Positions 26,128-35,300 of a stretch of DNA of 64,000 nucleotides are shown one piece after another. Numbering within the stretch: the stretch's first letter is position 1; each line of letters opens with the position of its first letter. The stretch is from Vreelandella jeotgali Hwa (GTDB taxonomy: Bacteria; Pseudomonadota; Gammaproteobacteria; Pseudomonadales; Halomonadaceae), in contig NZ_AMQY01000021.1 in assembly GCF_000334215.1 (NCBI RefSeq), positions 1 through 64,000 of the forward strand, read 5' to 3'. A program made the position numbers and the translations under genes. The notes beneath the pieces are model-generated. The model saw nothing but the letters and a program-made list of their open reading frames with translations, searched no databases and had not been told where the DNA came from.

Positions 26128-26712
26128 TCAATTCCACCCCGTTGAAGTTAGCGACCCTTCTTCGTCATAGTTAAGCGTTTGCGTACCCACGGTTGTCCAG
26201 GAACTCCCGGCATCGGCGCTTTTCTCAAACAGCACGGACTCCAAGCTTCCCTCACCGTCGTAAGAAAGCGTCTGCTTGACCCGTGAATCACCGCAAGAAT
26301 AAACAGCCGTTTCCAGATTACCGTTGCCGTCATAACTCAGAGTCACGGGCCAGTCAGAAGTGCCAATAGGCGTAGGCTTGGCGTCTTCCACCAGCCGCTC
26401 AATCGTCCCGGCCGTCACCCGGGCCTCGACCGGCTCACCAACCACATGGTCAACGGCCGCCTGCTCCACGCCGCGTTCCACGGTGCAAACGTGGACCGTC
26501 GGCTGGCTTTCGGCGGTGACCGCCGTGACTTTCACGACCTCGTGGTCCTCGCCGTAGCGCCGGGAATCCTTGTAGACCGTCAACAGGAAATAGTCGCCGT
26601 CGGCAAGCGTGGCCGGCAGTCCTACCGGGTCAGCCACCCGGACCGTGGTGTCCTCGGCCGCGATGGGAGCGTCAAGCGCCCCGCGAGCATTGTTGAAAAA
26701 GAGCTGTGCCAT
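26128..26712 (-). CDS. Phage tail/virion protein with YD-like repeats
   Basis: This 194-residue protein begins MAQLFFNNARGALDAPIAAE and has a first domain like head-tail or baseplate wedge-type beta proteins (YFLLTVY, VVKVTAVTA, VCTVERGVEQ). The C-terminal 70 residues contain three repeats around LSYDGNGNLETAVY, LSYDGEGSLESVLF and LNYDEEGSLTSTGW, recalling YD/RHS repeats and probably a receptor-side beta sheet. The start overlaps the 88-residue gene by one base. Role inferred from position. Confidence 0.6.
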   Translation of the reverse strand: MAQLFFNNARGALDAPIAAEDTTVRVADPVGLPATLADGDYFLLTVYKDSRRYGEDHEVVKVTAVTAESQPTVHVCTVERGVEQAAVDHVVGEPVEARVTAGTIERLVEDAKPTPIGTSDWPVTLSYDGNGNLETAVYSCGDSRVKQTLSYDGEGSLESVLFEKSADAGSSWTTVGTQTLNYDEEGSLTSTGWN

Positions 26713-26978
26713 TACATATCCACCACAACGATCATGAAATCGACTTCCTTCTCGCGGGAGTCGGTATAAATCAGCGGCGAGAACTTGTAGCTCTGGCCGC
26801 TTTTACCACCGCGAATCCATAGCTTGACCTGGGTGTCGCTATACCCCGTGCTGACCAGCTCGATGCCGTCCGGCGCTTCCACCTTGACGTCCTGAACCCG
26901 GTCGCCCGGCGCGAGCCAATCGGACAGGTCGATGTCGTAGTCCAGGTAGTCACGGGGCTGTTTGCGAAACGTCTTCAT
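26712..26978 (-). CDS. Small phage beta-sandwich protein
   Basis: This 88-residue protein has alternating beta strands (DVKVEAPDGIELVSTGYS, QVKLWIRGGKSGQSYKFSPL) and looks like a single Ig-like or jelly-roll domain. The fold resembles small phage proteins (gp53-like decoration or fibre adaptor). It overlaps the preceding repeat gene by four bases and the next gene by one, so it is surely expressed with the fibre cluster. No function is assigned. Confidence 0.6.
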   Translation of the reverse strand: MKTFRKQPRDYLDYDIDLSDWLAPGDRVQDVKVEAPDGIELVSTGYSDTQVKLWIRGGKSGQSYKFSPLIYTDSREKEVDFMIVVVDM

Positions 26979-28795
26979 GTCACGCGGTACTCCCGGTTGG
27001 ACGCCGGCAGAGCCAAGTGGCGCATGCTCGGCGGCAGTTCAATGGTGCGGCGGACGGGCGCGTCGCCGTCGATGTTGATGCGATAGATAAACCGCGACGT
27101 GCAGGCAACGCCGGGTTCCGGGTCAGCAACGCCAATCACAAAACGCAGGCCGTTACCGATGGTCTCCGCCTGCGCCTCAATGGCCCCCGTCATCAGGCGG
27201 CCGCGATAGCCGTGAGCCACAATGTCCACCGCTGCGATGGCATGAACGCCCGCTCGGGCGTAGGACATGACCCAGTTGTCGCCCCGCGTCTCGGCCTTCG
27301 CCCTGACATCGGCACCCATGAACCGCTCGACGTGAGCCTCGATGCCGGAGGCCGCAACGCCCTCGACAGGACCATGCACGCAACGGTTGGCCACGCCGTC
27401 GGCTGTCGTTGCGGCTTCGCTCTCGCTTGCACCGTTGCGGAACCGGTTGACCCAGACGTCGAACTCAACCCCGGCAAGGGCCTCGGAAGCACCGAACATG
27501 AACGCCTCGGCGTAGCGGCCGGCGTCAATATCGGCTTGCGCCTCGGCAGCCTCGGGGACCCCCGGCCGAATGACGTTCGCCGTCTCGGTACAGTCGGCCC
27601 GGGCCTCAGTGCCACCGGCAACCCGCCGCTCGGCATAGGGCACCGCGTCGCTTGATGCCAACGCCGTCACGTCCTGCTTGTCACCCCACCGACTGCGCGT
27701 CATCTCTGCGGCAGTCTCGGCAACCGCTGTGGCTACCCCATCTGACGCCACCCGCCAGCGGTAATGACGCCACTCCGCTTCGACCGTCGCTGATGCGGCT
27801 GCCTTACCCTCTCCCCATTGCCAAAGGTTGACGTCAACGTCTGTCCAGGTGTCAGCCTCCGCATGGCTGGAACCGCGCACGCCCCGGACCCAATAGGTCT
27901 CCGCACTGCCCCAAAGCGCCTCGGCTTTCATTGGTTCAGAGCGTAGCCGGCGAGCTACGTACGCCTGGTCAACAGTTGTTGCATCGGCTGCGGCCAAACC
28001 GCTGTTGTAGCTGTACCGCTCACCGTCACGCTCGATGGTCGGGGCCAGACGCGCCTCGGCAGTGCCCAGCGCCCCGCCGATAATGATGCGTAGACGGTCG
28101 GGCTTTGAGACGCCCTCTGCGACCGCTGCGGTGCTGCCACGAAAATCGTGGTAAATGTTGACCTTGAGGTTCTCGGCCGTGATCGTGGAACCGATCTCAA
28201 GACGGCCCCGGCCGATAGTCGCGTTGGGTATAGCGCGAGTGTAGGAACGCCCCACCACTGTACTGCGGGCGTACTGCTGCTTGACGTGCAGCCGATCAAC
28301 CGCAGATTCGGCAAGCCAGGTTCGGGCCTGTCCCGGCAGCTTGCGGCCATCGACCCTTGCGTGGCGACGTGTCAGCAGTTCATCCGCAACCGCTTCTGCA
28401 TAAGCCGACGTCGTACCCACAAACTGCTGGGCCCGCTCGCCACGCCCGGTGGTGTTTGCCTCGGCCCGAGCCCGGGCAGAAACGTAGACCAGCCCTACTA
28501 TTCTGGCTGTCGTAGCAGCCTCGCCACTCGCCACGCCGTCGACCGGCGCATAGCGGGTGGCAACAATATCGGTCTCGGCACCGGCTTCCGACGTGCCGGC
28601 CAAAAACGCCCGCTTGTAGCCGGCGTTATCAATCTCTGCATGCGCTAACGCATCGCCCCGGGCGTCGGAATACACCCGGTTGACGACCGGCTCTGCCGTC
28701 GCGGACGCCTCGGCACGCGCCCATCCCCACGCCCACGAATGACGCGGGGGATAGGTCGTACCGTTAAGCAGCTGTCCGTCAAGCAAGGCCGACAT
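26975..28795 (-). CDS. Ala-rich repeat structural protein of the fibre cluster
   Basis: This 606-residue protein is built of about 16-20 imperfect units of about 26-28 residues. Each has an Arg/Tyr/Gly turn followed by an alternating Ala/Glu strand (for example NRFRNGASESEAATTADGVA and GYRGRLMTGAIEAQAETIG). The pattern suggests a beta-solenoid or trimeric shaft. A non-repeat C-terminus (GVACTSRFIYRINIDGDAP and the last 30 residues) may be a folding cap. No match to a named fibre is known to me. It sits between the gp80-like and the small Ig-like protein genes. Confidence 0.6.
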   Translation of the reverse strand: MSALLDGQLLNGTTYPPRHSWAWGWARAEASATAEPVVNRVYSDARGDALAHAEIDNAGYKRAFLAGTSEAGAETDIVATRYAPVDGVASGEAATTARIVGLVYVSARARAEANTTGRGERAQQFVGTTSAYAEAVADELLTRRHARVDGRKLPGQARTWLAESAVDRLHVKQQYARSTVVGRSYTRAIPNATIGRGRLEIGSTITAENLKVNIYHDFRGSTAAVAEGVSKPDRLRIIIGGALGTAEARLAPTIERDGERYSYNSGLAAADATTVDQAYVARRLRSEPMKAEALWGSAETYWVRGVRGSSHAEADTWTDVDVNLWQWGEGKAAASATVEAEWRHYRWRVASDGVATAVAETAAEMTRSRWGDKQDVTALASSDAVPYAERRVAGGTEARADCTETANVIRPGVPEAAEAQADIDAGRYAEAFMFGASEALAGVEFDVWVNRFRNGASESEAATTADGVANRCVHGPVEGVAASGIEAHVERFMGADVRAKAETRGDNWVMSYARAGVHAIAAVDIVAHGYRGRLMTGAIEAQAETIGNGLRFVIGVADPEPGVACTSRFIYRINIDGDAPVRRTIELPPSMRHLALPASNREYRVT

Positions 28796-28804
28796 GAGTT
28801 ACCC

Positions 28805-29227
28805 TTACCGCAGGATGACCTGGAGCCCGCCGATGTCGACGGAAAGCACGTCGTTGATCTCCAGCGTCTTGGAGACGGTGAACTCGCCGTGGTACAGCAG
28901 GTTGCCGTCGGTCTGGGCGTCATAGAGTGCATAGTGGGTAATGGTCACCGAGCCGTCGGCAATCGGCGGGAACTGCAACACCTTGGCGTTGCTCACCGCG
29001 TAGCCCTCGCCGGACGTGGCCGGAGACGACCAGCCGGCGCTGATCGAATCGCCCTTGGCCGTGTCCTGACGGACATAGGCCGAGTCGGTCACCTCGTTGC
29101 CGGTCGCGGCGTCGGTAGGGTCCGACGTATAGAGCGCCAGGTAGATGGTCGCCGGCGTGGGCAGACTCTGCCCTCGCAGCGTGTGGTCCAGGATGCCTTC
29201 TTCAAGGTAGTCGGAAAAAGCTGCCAT
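28805..29227 (-). CDS. Gp80-like phage structural protein
   Basis: This 140-residue protein matches the podovirus/cyanophage-type structural family with TIYLALYTSDPTDAATGNEV and ITHYALYDAQTDGNLLYHGE, usually encoded at the base of fibre clusters. It likely forms the fibre anchor or a short whisker. It is the first gene after a terminator-promoter module at 29.25-29.30 kb, so the fibre cluster can be transcribed apart from the giant protein gene. A GGGGG motif sits just before the ATG. Confidence 0.72.
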   Translation of the reverse strand: MAAFSDYLEEGILDHTLRGQSLPTPATIYLALYTSDPTDAATGNEVTDSAYVRQDTAKGDSISAGWSSPATSGEGYAVSNAKVLQFPPIADGSVTITHYALYDAQTDGNLLYHGEFTVSKTLEINDVLSVDIGGLQVILR

Positions 29228-29247
29228 ATAGCCCCCGAATGAATGGT

Positions 29248-29276
29248 ATTATCTCAGCGTATATTGTACGCCACAA
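29248..29276 (-). promoter_or_regulatory. Putative promoter of the fibre cluster
   Basis: Minus-strand TTGTGG, 17 bases, GATAAT. The spacer contains ATATACGC, inside the longer palindrome GCGTA-N5-TACGC. The -35 touches the T-run of the terminator just upstream, so one transcript ends where the next begins. Confidence 0.5.
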
Positions 29277-29304
29277 AAGGCCGGGGGTGATAGCCTCCGG
29301 CCTT
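29277..29304 (-). terminator. Terminator after the giant polyvalent gene
   Basis: Stem AAGGCCGG / CCGGCCTT closing a G/C-rich loop. T-runs occur on both sides (TTTT on the minus strand, CTTTTT on the plus), so it may work both ways. It lies 12 bases beyond the stop of the giant gene. Confidence 0.75.
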
Positions 29305-29315
29305 CTTTTTGCTGC

Positions 29316-32300
29316 CTACTTGAACAGCGCCGGGAACTGGTTGGCCACCGGCGTCATCTTCCTGACCTTGTTGAGCATCTTGTCGTTGGAGTAGCCCTCG
29401 GCGCCCCAGTCCAGCAGCATCTCGGCCTTGCCGGCCACCGGAGAGAACGAGCCGATGGGTGAATTGCCCCACTGCGACTGCTCGCGCATCGAGAGCAGCA
29501 CTTCCAGCGGCCCAAAGCCCCCGGCGCGGGAGAACAGGTACTTGGCGTACTCTGTCGGGCCGCCGTAGTCTTCGATGTCCTTGCCCGGCCGCCCGGTGGT
29601 GATCGGCCGCATCCACTCCCTGATTTCGGTGCCCACCATCGCCAGCGGGATCGTCGCCGCAGCAAACGCCAGCGCCGGCGCCGCAGCCAGAAACGCTCGC
29701 TGCTCGGCGGGCAGCCCTTCGCTCCGGGCCCACTGGCGTTTGCCCTGGCGCCACATGCCGCCGATGATGCCCTCGCCGTAGGCGTACATATAGCGTTTGA
29801 TCATCCAGAACGCCTTGAAGTACGGATTATTGAACCATCCCGGGTTCTGGAACTTGCTCGGCTCCGAGCTACCCTCACGTACAAACTGCGAAATAGCCGC
29901 CTCCACTCGCCCCGCCGTATGGTTAGTTGCCGAATCCGCCCCGGCGGTCCAGGACGGACGCCCCTGCCGGTCCCAGGCCCGCACTTCCTCCGCCGTTACG
30001 CCCAGCTGCGACAGTGCCTGGGTGTCACCGATCTCGGCGCTCTTGAGCAAGTACCGCATGCCGAAGGACACGCCCAGCGCCCGCACGGTGTTGGTCACCA
30101 CCTGCTGGCCATTGTACTTGAAGAACGTCGTACCGATTTTGTTCAACGTCGACGACTCGTAGTTGTCGCCCATCGTCTGCCACATGATCCGCTCGCTGGC
30201 ATCGCTCATCACCACGCCCATGTCCTTTGCCATCCGCCAAGCATCAGGCAAACCGCGCACGCCTTCCATCAGACCCACGCGACCGTGCGCCCGGGCATAG
30301 GGCAGCCCACCTTCAGCGAACGATGCCAGACCGGAAAAGCCAAGGATCGTGAAGCTCGTCCATGCGGTGACCCAATCGTTGACGTTGCGTATATCACGCG
30401 GCATCGACGATGTAGTGCGGCCCAATACGCCATCAAGTAGCTTGTTGATCCTGTCAGTGGCTTCAGGACCGTGATTCTGCTCCACTTCGTCCATCATGCG
30501 GTGGAACTCGCCGTTGGGGTCGTAATACAACCCCTCCTCGTTGACCAGCCCCTGCCGCTCGGCAAAGTTGCCCTGCGGGTCCTCAAAGCCGGCGAGCCGC
30601 GAGTTCTCCTCGGCGGGGTTATTGACTCGGCGCGTGTGGCCGCCGAAGTTGGCCTCCCACGCGGTCCGCTTGGCCAGGCCGTCGATGAAGTGGTACATAA
30701 CCGCATCGGACCGGTCGTTGAGGAACCCTTCCTCGCGCAGACGCCGGGCGCCCAGCCGCTCCATCATCCTGCGGCTGGTATCGTGGTACGACACCGGCAT
30801 CCCAGGCGCAACAGCAAACTCCGAGTTCCCCTGGCTGTCGAGCAGCATCTCGGTCCGTTTGTTCAACTCCTTGTCGGACGCCTCGGGGAACGCTTCCCGG
30901 ATCAGTTCGCCGAACCGGGCGCGGTCCTTATCCACCGCCATGTGGTTCAGGGCGACCGGCGGGCGGTTCTCGTCGATGGCCACCGACCGCAGGCCCTCGT
31001 TGCGAGCATCCTGGCCAAAGGCGTTGACCATCTTGGCAATCTCAGCACCACCCCGAGTGTGAATCCGACCGTCCTCGAAGTCCTGGATCGCCTTGCGCAC
31101 CGCCGCCTGCTTCTCCTTGCCCTTTTTGAGCCCCTTGATGCCGGCGGCGTCATAAATCCGCTGGAAGCTGCGTTCCATCTGCCCGGCCCAACGGTTGCGC
31201 AGCGCGTTCGACTTATTGTCAAAATCCTGCTCGCCAATAGAAGACCGATCTGTCGCGGAGCGGGTGTAGAGCCGCTTGGCCAGTTCGGGATGAAACGATT
31301 CGATCTGCGCAATAGCCGTGCGAACCAGCTTGCCCGAGGCCCGGGTCAGCGAGTTGGATGTCAGGGTGTGACTGCCACGCTTTATCTGCTGATTCAGCCG
31401 GTTGAGCTTCATCACGTTCTCGCCCGGCGTGCCCTTGTAATGCTCCACGGCAAAGTCATCGGTGCGCTCGCCGAGACGCTGTCGCTGGCCTTCGGCGCGG
31501 GCCTCCTGCAACCCCTGATTGATCCGCTGGCTGCGGCGCATCACATCGCCAATGATGGCGTCGTGGGCTTCCTTGCGCATGGAGCCGCTCTCCAGCCCCT
31601 TTCGCGCATCGACGGCACGCTGCTGAAGGTCGGCCAGCTGAGCCTGGGCATCACGACGCGCCTCGGCGTAGTTGCCCTTGATGGCACTGGCGCGGCGCCC
31701 CTTGGTGTCCTCGTTACCCTTGGTAATCTGCCCTTCACGGATGGCGTTGACGAACGACGCAAAGCTCTCGGAACGATTGAATCGCGGCACCAGTGACTGA
31801 ACCCGCTCCCAGAGGCCGCGCAGCAGGTTGGCCATGTGTTCAAATGCCGACGGCTTGGTTTTGCCACCTTCGACACCACGTTCCGCGAGATTCAGCGACC
31901 GCTCAATGGCGTGGTTCGCGGTCTGGTCGGCAAACCACTCCTTGAACACCGTCGCGTTGCCGCTGGCCTCGGGGTCCAGGCCGGTCGCCTCCTGAAACGC
32001 GCCATAGACCTGATCGCGCATGGCCGGCGTGTTCGCCAGCGACTGCGCATAGTCGTCAAAAACCAGGTGGCCAAGCTCGTGGCCCAGCTGGTGATGCCAG
32101 CGGATGTTGGCGTTGACGTTGGAGCGCATCGGCTGGGCCGGCAGCGACACCACGACAAAATCCCCGGCGGGCATGTACATCGGGTTGTGCCCGGCCCGGC
32201 CGGTAGCCAACGAGTCCGTGGCCCGCTTCGCGTTTTCCTCGTCGAGGAGCCCGCGCTTCGTGAGAATGTCACCGATCTGCGAGGCGTCCTTGCCCACGGT

Positions 32301-35300
32301 GACCATCACCGGGCGGCCGGTGGACCGGAAGTCGTTGACCACCTGGGAGACGAACGACTCCACCTCGCTGCTGTACTTGGCGCCCTCGACGTGGAAATCA
32401 CCGTCGCCGAAGGTCCGGTGGAGCGTTTCCAGCCGGTCGGTCTTCGCCGCCGACGTGCCGTGGCCCTGCGCCTTGATGGCGTTCTGCTTGTCGATGAACG
32501 CCTGCTTGTTGGTCTGGACCCGCTGGTCGCGGGGCATCAGCGGCGCATTGGCGCCCGGCCCCCTGGGGCCCGTCCTGTCGTGGTAAAGCGACAGCAGTTT
32601 TGCGTGCGGATCGAGGCCGGGAGCAAGCCGCTTGACCTCGCCACCGCTATCAAAGAACTGCTCGATCTGTTTGGCCAGGTCGGTCGAGCGGCGACGAGCC
32701 CTGGCCAGCGACCCAAGCGCCTCGTTGGCCGGATCGGTCTCGTAGGGATCGTTGCGATCCTCGGCTTCTTCGTCGGGAACCTGTCGGCCCTCGTAGCTGC
32801 CGTCCTCGTTCCTGACCGCGTACATCTGGTTGCCGGCACTGTCGGCCGTATCGCCACGGGGCGCTTCTTCCTCGGGGCGGCCGCCATCGTCGCCCTCCTG
32901 GGCCATGCCGTCCGTCTTTTCGGCCAGGTCCTCCGCCTCGGCAAACGCATCGTCGTAGGAGTCGCCCTCGTCCATGAGCTGCCGGGCGATGTTCGACACC
33001 TTCGGGTCGTTCTCGGATTCCAGGCGGCCGGTCTCATCCAGCATGCGTGAATAGGCGATGGCCGCATGGCGGTCCCGGCTGTAGCCGTCCATCAGGGTGC
33101 CGAACGCCACCTCGCCGTTGAGGTCCTCGTCGATGCTCAACCCCAGCCGACGCGCCTCGGCGTCCTGGAGCTTGAACGATCGGGCAATGCTGCGGTTCTG
33201 ATCCACCGTCGCGGTGTCGAGCGGTTCCGTCTGCCGGGACACCTCGGTTTCGGGCAGGTTATTGAGCAGCGACTCGGCGTCCGCCAGCTTTTGCTTGACC
33301 TGCGAAATGCGTTTGCGGACCCGGCCAAGCGTTGCCAGCGACGAGGCGTTTTCCGCCCAGCCGTCGGCCATCTCGACGCTCGCCTGAGCCAGCTGAAACG
33401 GGTTCAGCTCAAGCGTGTTGCTGGGCCCCTGCAACCGATCATGCTCGTCGCGCAGCCGGTCGACGCGGGACTGCTGAAGCTCGCGCATCTGCCGCTGCGT
33501 CTCCGGCTGAAGCTCGGCGACGGTCTCGACCACCTGCCGCGTGTCCATGCCATCGCCCACGTCGTTGCGCATGCCGTTGATGTTGTTGAGCGCGTCATTC
33601 AGCGACATCAGGGTAGCCAGCTGCTGCTCGGCATCCAGCCCCTTCAACCCGCGAGTGATGCGCGACGTCAACGCACCCAGCGCCTTGCGGCGGGCCGTCT
33701 GGCGATCCGCATTGCGCTCCAGTTCGTTGCCGATACGGGCAGCTTCCCGCTGGTTGCTCACCTGCTCGTAGTGCGCCCGCTGGGCTTCGCCGAAGGTCAC
33801 CGGGCCGCTGTCGCCCTCGTGGATAATCACGTTGGGCGGGACGAAATAGTCGCTGCGCAGCGACTGGATAAACGGCGACCGCTCATTGCCCGGGAGACTT
33901 TGCCAGGAGTGCGGGCCGTCGACCATGCGGCTCAGGTTGGCCAACAGGTTGCGGTACGCCTGGGCCGGTGTGGCCGGCGCCGTCTCGCCGCTCTGGGCGT
34001 ATTCGGCCAGACCCACCATGTCGAACACGCGATGAGCTTCCTTGCCATCGGAAGACCGCACAGTCAGGTCAGCCAGGTTCTGCGGGTTGCCGTTCTCATC
34101 GGCCAGCCGTTTGGTACGCGCCTTGGAACGCACCGCCTGATCCGACGCCCGGCCGGACTCGACCTTCTCGGTAGACGCGCCTACGGACTCCAGGGTGCCG
34201 GTCCTGTCACGGCGATAGCGCATGGCGTTGAGCAGCCCGCCAAAGAACCTGGCATCTGACATTTCCTGCTCGCCACGAGTTGTCGGCCCCTGATCGGAGA
34301 CGCCGGAGCCGCTGGCCGTTTTCACCTCCGGCTGGCGATCAATCGGGCCGGTGCGCGAGTGCTGCGCCGGCTGCATCATGTCGAGCTGGTCCGACAGCCC
34401 GCTGATCAGCTGCTCGGGAGACTCGATGGCCGAGTTGGTCATGGTCTCCACCGCTTCGTCGCGGGCCGACGGGTCGGTAATGTCGGCGGCATCCAGCATG
34501 GAATTGATCATGCTGCGGCCATCCAGCGCCGACACATCGGCCGCCGCCAGAGCGTCGCCGGCTACCTCGCCGTGGGACCCCTGGCTAATCGCCGTCTGAA
34601 GCCCGGGGCCGGACGTTTCGCCGGTCAGCTCCGAGTAGATGGCCCCGGCCGCCGCGCCGCGAAGAACGCGACGGTCCCGGGCCGGGTCTTCCACCTCGGT
34701 GGTGCCTTCGCGCTGAATCTGCTCGGAGTTCACGATGGCCCGAGCGGCCTGTGCCCCCATACCGAGCCCTTCGAGGCCTTTGGCACGTTCCTCCTGCTCG
34801 GCGGTCAGCTCCCGGTTCGCCGGCTCAACAACTCGACGATCCTGCTCCTCGATCTGCTCGGCTTCCCGACGCTGCCGGTTCGCTTCGGCCAGGGTATCCG
34901 TCGACCCGGCGTCCGCACCGGGCCTACTATCACTGGTCGCTGCCCCCAGCAGCCCACCGCGAAGCTGCTCGCCCTGCTCAAAGCGGACCTTCGGGCTGCC
35001 GAACTTGCCATCGTGGCGGACCCGGGCGGTCTGCATCAGCTCGGCCAGCTCGGATTCGTCCATCTTCGCCAGCCGCTGGCGGATTTCCTTCTGGCTCGGG
35101 ATCAGGCCGCGAGCGGCCGACTGGTATTCGCCGCGATTCCTGATGCGGCCCTCGTCCCGCATCTGCTCGATCTGCTTGACCTCGGGGACCAGGCCCTCAA
35201 GGAAACGCAGGTTGCTGGGCAGCGGGGCAGCCTTGTCGTTCGAGTCCTTGCCGCGCTTCCAGTTGCCCAATTTTTGAGCGATGGCCGAAACGGCCTTGTG

